DNA of 38,999 nt, taken from NCBI GenBank assembly GCA_017447745.1, contig JAFSMW010000103.1, positions 1-38,999 on the forward strand, written 5' to 3'. Origin of the DNA: Thermoguttaceae bacterium (GTDB lineage Bacteria > Planctomycetota > Planctomycetia > Pirellulales > Thermoguttaceae). The position numbers and the translations under genes were made by a program. The notes under the pieces were generated by a model that worked only from the letters and a program-made list of their open reading frames with translations, searched no databases and was not told the DNA's origin. This document shows, in pieces, positions 1 through 8,800 of the stretch (position 1 is its first letter; the number at the start of each line of letters is the position of its first letter).

Positions 1-13
1 GACAGCGGGGCGG

Positions 14-68
14 TTTTCCATTGGCGGGCGAGGACGCCCGCGGTCGACGAGGACGTCGACCCTCCGAA
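14..68. repeat. Double-hairpin dispersed repeat, family C copy 1
   Basis: Two adjacent stem-loops (arms GCGGGCG/CGCCCGC and GGTCGACG/CGTCGACC, both with AGGA-type loops) follow TTTTCCATTG and are followed by CCTCCGAA. A second copy at 30277-30333 keeps the flanks and loops, while its first stem changes as a pair (GCAGGCG/CGCCTGC). That pattern suggests selection on the fold. Function unknown. Confidence 0.7.
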
Positions 69-121
69 GAATTACCCGCGAATTTCAATCTCTCATTTCA
101 AAAATTTTCTCCCCCAACCTC

Positions 122-150
122 TTGTATTAAACCAAACACAGCGCTATAAT
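122..150 (+). promoter_or_regulatory. Putative sigma70-type promoter for the 255-1790 gene
   Basis: TTGTAT at 122-127 and TATAAT at 145-150 are separated by 17 bp. The 15 bases around the -35 box (117-131) match 14 of 15 bases around the -35 box of the promoter at 17016-17044 before the first ankyrin gene. A heptamer tandem repeat (161-184) lies in the predicted 5' leader. Confidence 0.5.
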
Positions 151-160
151 TAAGTTTCAA

Positions 161-184
161 GTTGCGAGTAGCGAGTTGCGAGAG
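161..184. repeat. Heptamer tandem repeat
   Basis: Three consecutive 7-base units (GTTGCGA, GTAGCGA, GTTGCGA) and a partial fourth lie between the promoter and the start codon at 255. The period matches other 7-base repeats at 16126, 24316, 37403 and 38494, although the unit sequence differs. Confidence 0.65.
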
Positions 185-254
185 GTTTAATTCAAAACGA
201 CGTCCCCGCCTTGACGTCAAACCTTAATTCATTACATAACCCTTTTACACAAAC

Positions 255-1790
255 ATGAAATATCGATTTGCTTTTGTAACGCTGTTGATTGCAATGGCGT
301 TTTCCGCTTTCGGAACCGTTTTTGCGGAAGAGACTCCCGCCGCCGACCAGGGCGTTAAGATTCGCGTTGCAATGTACGACGGCGACGGCGTCGGGCCGAG
401 CGGCAGAAAGAACTTCCCGCTCGTTTTCGAATCTGCCCCGCGATTCGAAATGACCAAAATTGACGGCAAGCAGGTTCGCGACGGCATTTTAGACAACTTC
501 GACATCTTCCTTATGCCCGGCGGAATGGCGGGCGAAGAAGCGGCGTCGCTCAAACCGGAGGGCGTCAAGAAACTCAAAGAATTTATCAAGTCCGGAAAGT
601 GTTACATCGGATTTTGCGCCGGCGCGTATTTCCCGATTGAACAGCGGTTCATGGACAACGCTCAGCTGAAAACCCGAAACTGGGAGCGCGGCGGGGCTGA
701 CCTGAAAATCGAATCGACTGACCTCGGCGTCAAGATTTTCGGCGAGCAGTTCAAGGGAACCCAGATCTGCCGCTATCACAACGGACCGATTTTCAACGTC
801 AACGTCAACCCGCTCCTGCCGCCGGTTCAGGTTTTGAGCTATTTCCGTTCGGAAACCGCCGACTGGGGCGCTGCGCCTGGAAATCAAATCAACTCGCCTG
901 CGATTGTTATAACGACCTACGGAAAGGGAACGGTTATCATTCTCAGCCCGCACCCGGAAACGAAACCGGAACTCTACGGAATCGTGCATGGGTGCCTCAA
1001 CCATCTGGCGGACAACATCCTCTACGGTCAGCCGGAACAGAGCGTTATCCGCACGGGAACAACGCCGTCGGAAGAGAACCTCGCTGTCCGACAAAAGATT
1101 CTGGACTATATGCGCTCCATGGCGGAACTGGAATGGACTCCGGCAGAAGACATGGAATGGTGGGCGGATAAAAACCGCGTTCTCTATAAAAAGGGCGAGA
1201 CGTACCATGGAATCCCGTACTCGCGCGAATGGCAATGGTCGAATCTGGAAGATTTCAAAACCTATCTGCAGGAACAGGACGGCAAGCTGGTCTATACCGG
1301 CCCGACGGAGTACTATCAGTACAAAGCCAACGCCTGCGCGTGCGCCTGTTCGTTCTCGTGGCGATCCGTCTGCCCGGACATGCCGGTTTTGAAAACGATT
1401 AACCTCGAACCCGGCAAGATCTACATTTCGTCACGCGTTGACGGCAAGACCCGTCAGGCGTTTTTGAAAGTCGGCGAGTACAAAATGACGAAGTACGACG
1501 ATTCCAAAGCCGTCGTCAACGACAACGGCAAAGACGCCATGTTCGCCTGCTACGCTCAGCTTCTGCCCGGCGATGGACTGGTCAAACGCCCGATTGGACA
1601 CGCCATGATGGTTATGCGCGTCGACGCAGAAAACCAGACGGTTTATATCATCGACCAGTACGGCGTCGAAAGGGGCAAGACGGAACTGGTCAACCAGAAC
1701 CAGTCCTGGCACATTGAACAGCCGTACACGTACGAAGAACTGTTCGAACAGGGATATTTGCCCATCAGCCCGTTCTTCCTCAACGAATAA
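255..1790 (+). CDS. Secreted BPL_N-type (class I amidotransferase-like) protein with a putative Cys-His peptidase-like C-terminal domain
   Basis: Residues 1-24 are a Sec signal peptide (cleavage likely after VFA). Residues 35-260 resemble the BPL_N / class I glutamine amidotransferase-like family: MPGG near residue 78, the nucleophile-elbow-like GFCAGAY with Cys121, and a later HPE (HPETKPE). The C-terminal half (about 350-511) has a Cys-rich stretch (CACACSFSW, Cys361-365), GHAMMV with His449 and then an IIDQYG strand. This order recalls NlpC/P60-like papain folds, but that assignment is inference. The substrate is unknown; the protein is probably periplasmic. It stands alone between its own promoter (122-150) and a clear terminator (1793-1830). 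No strong ribosome-binding site precedes the ATG. The family name is fairly sure, the C-terminal call tentative. Confidence 0.8.
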   Translation: MKYRFAFVTLLIAMAFSAFGTVFAEETPAADQGVKIRVAMYDGDGVGPSGRKNFPLVFESAPRFEMTKIDGKQVRDGILDNFDIFLMPGGMAGEEAASLKPEGVKKLKEFIKSGKCYIGFCAGAYFPIEQRFMDNAQLKTRNWERGGADLKIESTDLGVKIFGEQFKGTQICRYHNGPIFNVNVNPLLPPVQVLSYFRSETADWGAAPGNQINSPAIVITTYGKGTVIILSPHPETKPELYGIVHGCLNHLADNILYGQPEQSVIRTGTTPSEENLAVRQKILDYMRSMAELEWTPAEDMEWWADKNRVLYKKGETYHGIPYSREWQWSNLEDFKTYLQEQDGKLVYTGPTEYYQYKANACACACSFSWRSVCPDMPVLKTINLEPGKIYISSRVDGKTRQAFLKVGEYKMTKYDDSKAVVNDNGKDAMFACYAQLLPGDGLVKRPIGHAMMVMRVDAENQTVYIIDQYGVERGKTELVNQNQSWHIEQPYTYEELFEQGYLPISPFFLNE

Positions 1791-1792
1791 TC

Positions 1793-1830
1793 AATACGGC
1801 GAGTTGCTTCCAACTCGCCGTATTTTTTTC
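1793..1830 (+). terminator. Intrinsic terminator after the BPL_N gene
   Basis: A perfect 14-bp stem (AATACGGCGAGTTG against its complement) with a CTTC loop is followed directly by a run of T. It starts three bases after the stop codon. Confidence 0.9.
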
Positions 1831-1849
1831 TTATATCCATTTTTCGGGG

Positions 1850-1920
1850 TTGTAAATAATCTTTGATTGGTTATAATAAAAAGTATCGGTAAGAGAACAA
1901 TATAATCGAATATTATAACC
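1850..1920 (+). promoter_or_regulatory. Putative promoter and inverted repeat before the di-heme protein gene
   Basis: TTGTAA (1850-1855) and TATAAT (1872-1877) are 16 bp apart; a second TATAAT lies at 1901-1906. GGTTATAAT at 1869-1877 is the exact reverse complement of ATTATAACC at 1912-1920. The -10 box is therefore inside one arm of a 9-bp inverted repeat, which could be an operator or a leader hairpin. Confidence 0.4.
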
Positions 1921-1939
1921 CAATTTAGGAGGAGTAACT

Positions 1940-4750
1940 ATGAAATGTATTATCAAAGCGCTTGCCGCGATAGTTGTCGCCGGCGTTTGCGCGATTGCCA
2001 GCGCTGCGGGATTTATCCCGTTTGACAAACTGTCGCTCGAGGCGCAAAACGACCTGATTGTCGACTGGACGTTCCAGGCGGACAACGTTTTCGATGCGGC
2101 GAAAGTCGCCAACGAAATCAAATGGGCGAAAGAAGCCGCAGAACGCATTGCGGACCTGGAAGAAGACGTGGATTTCTCCGCTCAAATCGCTCAGCTGGAC
2201 GACTTGCAGAAGAAGCTCGACGCTGAAGGCGAGAAAGACTACAAAGAGCTGTATTTTGAAGTCCGTAAAGTCAAGCGAGAGATTCTGTTCTCTAACCCGC
2301 TGCTGGACTTCGATTCCATTTTGATGGTTCAGAACCCGTATCCGAAAGGAAAGCCGGGCGACGCCACCGACGAATGGGGACACGAAGCTCGTCACAGAAA
2401 CGGGTTCATGGCTTGCGACGGCGGCAAGATTCTGGTTATCGGCTTGAACCCCCGCGAAGTCAAAAAGGACGTTGTCCCGGAACTGCAGGGCGCGTTCTGG
2501 CGTCAGGATTTGTCCTTTGACGGCAAAGAAATTCTGTTCTGCTATCGACCCGTTGGAGAGAAGTCGTTCCACCTGTACAAGGTCAACGTTGACGGCTCCA
2601 ATCTGCGTCAGCTGACCCGGGGCGACTACGACGACCTCGACCCGGTCTACACCCCGGACGGGCACATCGTCTTCGCGTCGTCCCGGCAGGGCAGCTACGT
2701 TCGCTGCATGCCCATGACGCACTCGTTTGCGATGTCCCGCTGCGATTCCGACGGCAAAAACATTTACGTCATTTCCGCTAACGGCGAGCCGGAATACATG
2801 CCCGCCATGCTACCCGACGGTCGCGTTATTTTCACCCGTTGGGAATATACGGACAAAGCCCTCTGGCGCGTTCAGTCCCTTTGGACAATGAACCCGGATG
2901 GGACGAATCCGCAGACGTTCTGGGGCAACCAGTCCACCTGGCCGGACGTCCTGACCGAAGCCCGCGCTATTCCGGATTCCAAGAAAGTCGTCTTTATCGG
3001 TTTGGGACATCACGCCTGGTTTGACGGCGCGATTGGATACATCGACCCGACAAAGGGCATGAACTATCCAGACGGTTTGGAGCGAATTACTCGAGAAGTC
3101 GCCTGGGCGGAAGTCGGCAACGGCCCGACTGACCCGGCTCCGTCTTACGATTACCACGCCGCCGGCGCGTTCTACGCCTATAAGGCGCCGTATCCGCTGA
3201 GCGAAGAATATATGCTCGTTTCCGCCCGCGGAGGCAAGCGACTGTACAGCGGTTCCGATCACGGCTGGTTCTTCAAGCTGTATCTGCAAGACGTCTACGG
3301 AAACAAGGAACTTATTTACGCCGCCGACAACGCCAATGCGTGGTACGCTCTGCCGTTCAAGGCGCGCCCCGTCCCGACGGAAATCCCGGACAAAGTCGAC
3401 TGGCCCAAGATCGGGTCTGGTGAAAAGCCCAAGCCCGGGTACCTGTACTCCAACAACGTCTTTGACAACGCTCCGGAAATCCTCAAGGAAAAGGGTAAGG
3501 CGATTCGCGTTATCCAGATGGATCCGAAAACCTACACGACGTGGCACAAAACCGTTCAGCACGACGGACCCGCCGTTTCCGTATTCCAGGCGGAAGGCGT
3601 CAAGCGCATTCTCGGAACCGTTCCAATTGAGCCGGACGGAAGCATTTACTTTGAACTTCCAGCCGGTCAATCCGTCTACTTTGAAATGCTGGACGAAAAC
3701 GGCATGGCGATTCATGTCATGCGATCGTTTGCCAACGTCATGCCGGGCGAAACCCGCGGCTGCTTTGGATGTCACGAGTCTAAACTCAACACCAAAGGCA
3801 ACCCACAAGCCAAAAACATGAACATGGCGATGAAGAAAGGACCGCAAAAACTCACGCCGCCCAGTTGGGGCGCGGAAGAGTCCATTTCGTACATGCGATT
3901 CGTTCAGCCTGTTCTGGACAAGCACTGCGGCAAATGCCATCAAGATCCGGAAAACGACGCGTATAAAAAGCTCAACATGGTTTGCCGTCCGTCGACGCAC
4001 CCGTGGCGAAGCAACGTCTTGACCCGTCCGGGAGACGCCAGCCCGTTCTGCGAACCGTACTACACATTGGTAACCGGCGCCTGCCCGTGGGGTAGAGCGA
4101 AACCCCGAGACGAACACAACGTTCCCGCCAACCTCGCGGGTCTGTTCATCGTTGAAGGCTACGGCGGCAATGACCCCGCCAACCTCGCGACCCTGCCGCC
4201 GTATTCCGCCTTTAGCCCTGTCAGCAAGCTGATTCACAACGCCTGCTCGGGAGAACATCACGGCGTCAAAGTAACAGGCGAAGACCGCGAACGTCTTATC
4301 GCCTGGGTTGACTGCAACGGTCCGTATCTGGGAGACGAAGAGATTCGCCAGATGTACGACCCGGCAGCGTTCAGCGTCGAGAACATTCCGCCAGTGCGTC
4401 CGCGCGTCGCCACCGCCCCGGTTATCAACCGATTCGACATTCGTCAGGACGGCGACTCCGAAAAGGTTGCCGGCGTTCCGCTGAAACTGTTCGCTCTCGA
4501 ACCGTTTGAAGGCGAAATCGTCAGCGCGAAATACGGCGCCAACAACACGTTCGTTGACGTAACAGCGCAGCTCAAACAGCTCATAGGCGAAAAGCGCGTT
4601 GTTTCGATTGGGAAATACAACGACGTCTTCGGCGGCGACCCGGTTAAAAACGTCCCCAAGGTTCTCAAAGTTACCGTTAAACTCAATGACGGTCGAACGA
4701 TCAACTACGAATTCAGGGAAAACGCCCCTGTCGTACTGTCGGCAAAATAA
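1940..4750 (+). CDS. Secreted di-heme c-type protein with WD40/TolB-like domain, hydrazine synthase alpha-like family
   Basis: A strong Shine-Dalgarno (GGAGGAG at 1928-1934) sets the ATG at 1940. Residues 1-22 are a signal peptide, and residues 35-110 are helical and charged. A TolB/PD40-like beta-propeller follows (about 150-480), with repeats such as DPVYTPDGHIVFAS and YMPAMLPDGRVIFT. Two CXXCH haem c motifs follow: CFGCH (Cys608, Cys611, His612) and CGKCH (Cys663, Cys666, His667). The C-terminal 200 residues include further conserved-looking segments and a short beta-type end. This order matches planctomycetal proteins annotated as hydrazine synthase alpha-subunit-like, which also occur far outside anammox bacteria. 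Without the beta/gamma subunits here, a hydrazine role should not be assumed; periplasmic electron transfer or oxidation is the safer inference. The gene is monocistronic. Confidence 0.82.
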   Translation: MKCIIKALAAIVVAGVCAIASAAGFIPFDKLSLEAQNDLIVDWTFQADNVFDAAKVANEIKWAKEAAERIADLEEDVDFSAQIAQLDDLQKKLDAEGEKDYKELYFEVRKVKREILFSNPLLDFDSILMVQNPYPKGKPGDATDEWGHEARHRNGFMACDGGKILVIGLNPREVKKDVVPELQGAFWRQDLSFDGKEILFCYRPVGEKSFHLYKVNVDGSNLRQLTRGDYDDLDPVYTPDGHIVFASSRQGSYVRCMPMTHSFAMSRCDSDGKNIYVISANGEPEYMPAMLPDGRVIFTRWEYTDKALWRVQSLWTMNPDGTNPQTFWGNQSTWPDVLTEARAIPDSKKVVFIGLGHHAWFDGAIGYIDPTKGMNYPDGLERITREVAWAEVGNGPTDPAPSYDYHAAGAFYAYKAPYPLSEEYMLVSARGGKRLYSGSDHGWFFKLYLQDVYGNKELIYAADNANAWYALPFKARPVPTEIPDKVDWPKIGSGEKPKPGYLYSNNVFDNAPEILKEKGKAIRVIQMDPKTYTTWHKTVQHDGPAVSVFQAEGVKRILGTVPIEPDGSIYFELPAGQSVYFEMLDENGMAIHVMRSFANVMPGETRGCFGCHESKLNTKGNPQAKNMNMAMKKGPQKLTPPSWGAEESISYMRFVQPVLDKHCGKCHQDPENDAYKKLNMVCRPSTHPWRSNVLTRPGDASPFCEPYYTLVTGACPWGRAKPRDEHNVPANLAGLFIVEGYGGNDPANLATLPPYSAFSPVSKLIHNACSGEHHGVKVTGEDRERLIAWVDCNGPYLGDEEIRQMYDPAAFSVENIPPVRPRVATAPVINRFDIRQDGDSEKVAGVPLKLFALEPFEGEIVSAKYGANNTFVDVTAQLKQLIGEKRVVSIGKYNDVFGGDPVKNVPKVLKVTVKLNDGRTINYEFRENAPVVLSAK

Positions 4751-4756
4751 GATTTG

Positions 4757-4863
4757 TAGTGCGACGGCTTGCCGTCGCTTTCATTACCAAATCTATTGCG
4801 TACTACGAAAATAATAAATCGGCGCCAATAACGATTGAATTAAAATTCATGCGTTATTGGCGC
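4757..4863. repeat. Palindromic dispersed repeat, family A copy 1
   Basis: TAGTGC precedes a hairpin (GCGACGGC, TT loop, GCCGTCGC at 4761-4778) followed by TTTCATTACCA. A second inverted repeat (GGCGCCAATAACG at 4821-4833 with its complement at 4852-4863) completes the element. Related copies are at 26588, 26771 (reversed) and 30158. Confidence 0.7.
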
Positions 4864-4930
4864 GAATTGCCTTTAAAAATTAAACGTAATTACCGTCATC
4901 CATTTTTCTTTCTGCTCGCAGCTAACAATT

Positions 4931-5680
4931 ATGAACTACAGAAAATCATTCGTATTATTTATCGCATTGCTGGCGGTAAGCCCGCTGTTTGCTCAGGAAA
5001 CGGTTCGCGTCATGTCGTACAACGTTCGAAACTGCGTCGGCATGGACGGTTCCCGATTTGACGTTGACCGCGTCGCGAAAGTCGTAACCAGCGCGAACCC
5101 GGATATTGCCGGGATTCAGGAACTGGACTGCAAGACGGAACGCAGCAGCGGTCGAGATATTTTAACGGAACTGTCCGCGGGAACAAAACTCAACGGCGCG
5201 TTTTCCGCTGCTATCGAGTTCCAGGGCGGGCAGTACGGCATCGGCTCGCTGACAAAACAGAAGCCGATCAGCGTCCGAACCGTTCCCCTGCCGGGCGAAG
5301 AAGAACGCCGTGCGATTCACATTCTCGAGTTTGACAAATACGTCTTTTTTGTAACGCATTTATCGCTCACGCCAGCAAGCCGGGCGGAATCCGTCCCGAT
5401 TATCAACGCCGAACGCGATAAGTACTCCAAGCCGGTTATTCTCGTCGGCGACTTCAACGCCATGCCGGACTCCGCCGTTATGAAAGAGTTCTTCAAAACC
5501 TGGCAGGACGTCGGACCGAAAGCGTTTACGTTCCCGGCGAACCAGCCGAAAATCCGCATTGACTACGTCCTCGTCAGCGTCCCGGACAAAAAGCCCGTCA
5601 AGGTTATCGACGCCCAGGTTTTAGACGAACCCGTCGCGTCAGACCATCGCCCGATTATTTCTGTAATTGAACTTCCGTAA
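4931..5680 (+). CDS. Secreted endonuclease/exonuclease/phosphatase (EEP) family protein
   Basis: A signal peptide spans residues 1-21 (cleavage near LFA|QE). The EEP fold is recognisable by its ordered motifs: VMSYNVRN (first strand, Asn31 metal/substrate region), DIAGIQELD (catalytic Glu), VTHLSLTP, VGDFNAMPDS (catalytic Asp/Asn), IDYVLVS and the terminal SDHRPI (catalytic Asp-His). At 249 residues it is a minimal one-domain member. EEP proteins hydrolyse phosphodiesters in nucleic acids, phosphoinositides or sphingomyelin; nothing here fixes the substrate. It acts outside the cytoplasm. There is no evident Shine-Dalgarno before the ATG, and the repeat at 4757-4863 separates it from the upstream gene, so it is probably transcribed alone. 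Confidence 0.88.
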   Translation: MNYRKSFVLFIALLAVSPLFAQETVRVMSYNVRNCVGMDGSRFDVDRVAKVVTSANPDIAGIQELDCKTERSSGRDILTELSAGTKLNGAFSAAIEFQGGQYGIGSLTKQKPISVRTVPLPGEEERRAIHILEFDKYVFFVTHLSLTPASRAESVPIINAERDKYSKPVILVGDFNAMPDSAVMKEFFKTWQDVGPKAFTFPANQPKIRIDYVLVSVPDKKPVKVIDAQVLDEPVASDHRPIISVIELP

Positions 5681-5865
5681 GGCAGCGGGGCGCCAAATAG
5701 TGTATAATATCGTCATGTTTGCGTACGTGTACAGTAAAATCGTGCAAAACGCGCGCAGGAATGCGCGTGGCGCGTTCGCGCATGACCTCCCTTGGCAATA
5801 TTTTCACATTTCCACATTAAACTATAACCCGTGCGAAAGGGCAAACCTCAAAAGGAAACGCTAAA

Positions 5866-8800
5866 ATGAGAAAACTACTGACGATCGGCGCTGCAGTGGC
5901 GCTCTTTGCGCAACTGGCAGCGCAGGCGGCGGTTCCGTCGCTCGAACTTTCCCTTGAGCAGAATGTGATCAAGGTTACGGATTCCTCCCGTGCGCTTGAC
6001 GGCGCTTCAGGCCTGTACCTTGTCTGGGATTCCACAGACAGGGGAACCGACCTGAACGCATGGCCTGCCGCCAACCGCGTTCAGTATTCGGGGACGATTC
6101 CTTCTGCGGATTCTGTTTACGAGTTCAGTCGCGCGGGCATTCCCGAGGGGCGCTCTTTCCGCGTTCTCGCGACGGGCGAGGTACGGCTTCTCGAAGAGGG
6201 CGGATGGGTGTATGTGGGGAAGAACCAGTACATTGACACCGGCATCAAGGCGACGGACGTACACGGACTTTCGATCAAGTTCCAGTATTCTCCTAACGAC
6301 TATCAGATGGCGGATGGTAACGCTTGGGCATCGCTGATCGGCAGCCTGCCGACTGACGATTTCACCATCGGACGCAAGGCGAACGGCGCCGACGGGCAGT
6401 TCTACATGCGCTATCGCGGCGAGTCGCTGAAGGCGGATGGCAAGACGCCTGACCTCATGTTCTCGCTCGGCGACCTCAATGCGCCGCACGCCATCGCGCT
6501 TGCGAATCGCACAGCCATGCTTGACGGCAAGACCGTGATGAGCGACCTGGCGTCGGATTCGATCGGCTCCCATACAGACGCCGGGACGATTCTGCTCGGC
6601 TGTTCGTGGAATGACGACTGCAATCGCGGACTTTCGCAGCGCTACTGTCACGCGAAGTGGTATTCAGTACGTCTTGACGATGCGAATGGCAAGGCGATAA
6701 TAAATCTCGTTCCCGCAAGAAGAGGCGGCGAGGGCGTGTTGTGGGATACTGTCTCGCGCAAGGCGTTCGCCAACGCGGGAACGGGCGCGCTTGCCTTCTC
6801 CGGGAATGCAGGCGCGGAAGTGGAAGGCTCCGAGACCGTCTGCGCCGCATCGTGTGCGGTGGCGCTCGGCAACACTCAGATCGTCGGCAAGGCGCGCTTT
6901 ACGCTTCTCACCGACCGCATGATCCGCTGCGAATGGAGCGAGGACGGTTCGTTCGAGGATCGTCCGAGCCTCACCTTTATCAATCGCGTGATGCCGCCGG
7001 TCAAGCATACGTTCACGCGCAAGGGCGACGGCGCAGTGATCGAGACGGAGAGGATGCGCGTGGAGTGGAAGGGAGGCCCGTTCTCCGCCGAGAACCTGAC
7101 TGTGAACGGCGTGGCTGCGCTTGAAGAGGACAAGGAGAACCTGCTTGGCACGATGCGCACCATCGACAGACGCAGCAGCATACAGGACCTTCTGCCGCTC
7201 ATGGAGAAGGGCGTCTTGTCGCGGCGCGGTGTGACCGTTGTAGATGATACGAACAAGCCGCTTTTCGTGAAGGGCGGCGACTACTGGAAGGAATGGGTGG
7301 AGGAGCGTCCGAGGCGCGAGAACGGCGCGTACCAAGACTTGACGGTGTTCGCATACGGGCATGACTACAAGGGATGTCTTGGCGACTACGTGAAGGTGGC
7401 TGGGCGCATCCCGCTGCCGCCGAGGTGGGCGTTTGGCTACTGGTGGAGCCGGTTCTGGAACGACACCGAGTCCGACTACCGCCAAGCCGTGCGCGAGATG
7501 AATTCCGTCGGCATCCCGGTGGACGTGTGCGTGATCGAGATGTACTGGCACGAAAACTGGGACATTGCGGAGCGTCCTGACATGGTCCAGCCGCTTGGCG
7601 GTCAGATGTGGGGCTGGGGCGGCTACACGTGGAACAAACGCTACTTTCCAGATCCCGCGGGGATGTTCCGCTTCCTGCATGACGAGGGACTGCACGCGCC
7701 GCTCAACATGCACCCCGCGTGCGGCATCCCGGACTGCGAGGACGTCTTTCCCCGCTTCGCGAAGGACTACGGTTGGAAGGGCAAGGGCGTCATCCCGTAC
7801 CGGGGCGACGAGGAGCGCTGGGCGGAAGTCTATTTCAAGGATATCATCGAACCGCTGGAGGCGCTGGGCGTGGACTGCTTCTGGCTCGACTGGCAGCAGT
7901 GGCTGATGTCGAAGGGCAAGCCGACGTTGAGCAACACGTTCTGGCTCAACCACCTCTTCGCCACGCACGATGCGACGCGGTTGCGTGACGGCGGCGTGAA
8001 GCGTCCGATCATCTACCACCGCTGGGGAGGACTCGGCTCGCACCGCTACCAGATCGGCTTTTCCGGCGACGGAGAAAGCTCGTGGCGGATGCTTGAGGCG
8101 ATTCCGTGGTTCACCGCCACTGCCTCGAATGTGGGCTACGGCTACTGGGGGCACGATCTCGGCGGACACAACCGTCCCCAGTTCAAGCGTGAGGAAAACG
8201 GCGAGCTGTTCACGCGCTGGATGCAATGCGGCGTGTTCACGCCCATCTTCCGCACCCATCCGTCCAAGGACTCCCTGGCTGAGCGCCGTCCGTGGAAGTA
8301 CGCCGACCACTTCTTCATCCTGCGCGAGACGTACCGCCTGCGCTATCGCCTTGCGCCCTACATCTACACCGCCGCGCGGCAGGCGTACGACACGGGCGTG
8401 TGCCTGTGCCGTCCGATGTACTATGACTGGCCGGAGGAGGATGCCGCATACGAGGCGATCAACCAGTACATGTTCGGCGACGACATCCTCGTCGCGCCCG
8501 TCACGAAGCCTGTCGATCCTGTAACGAAGGAGGCGGAGGTGGAAGTGTGGCTGCCGAAGGGCGCGTGGTACGATGCCTCGCGCGGCGAGATTGTGGAGGG
8601 CGGGCGCAAGCTGACGCGCGGCTACACGGTGGAGGAGACGCCGTGGTTCGTGAAGGCAGGCGCGGTGATTCCGATGTACCCGGATTCCGTCAACCGCCTC
8701 GGCAATCCCGGTACCGACGACCTCGTACTCTTCTGCGCGCCCTGTCAAGATTTTGGCAGTGGAGAACATATAGAACGTGTAGAGGGAAGTGTATTTTCCA

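Noticed and set aside
2810..4261. 483-codon antisense frame opposite the di-heme gene
   Set aside because: Composition is typical of a shadow frame, and the + strand carries haem motifs and a strong Shine-Dalgarno.
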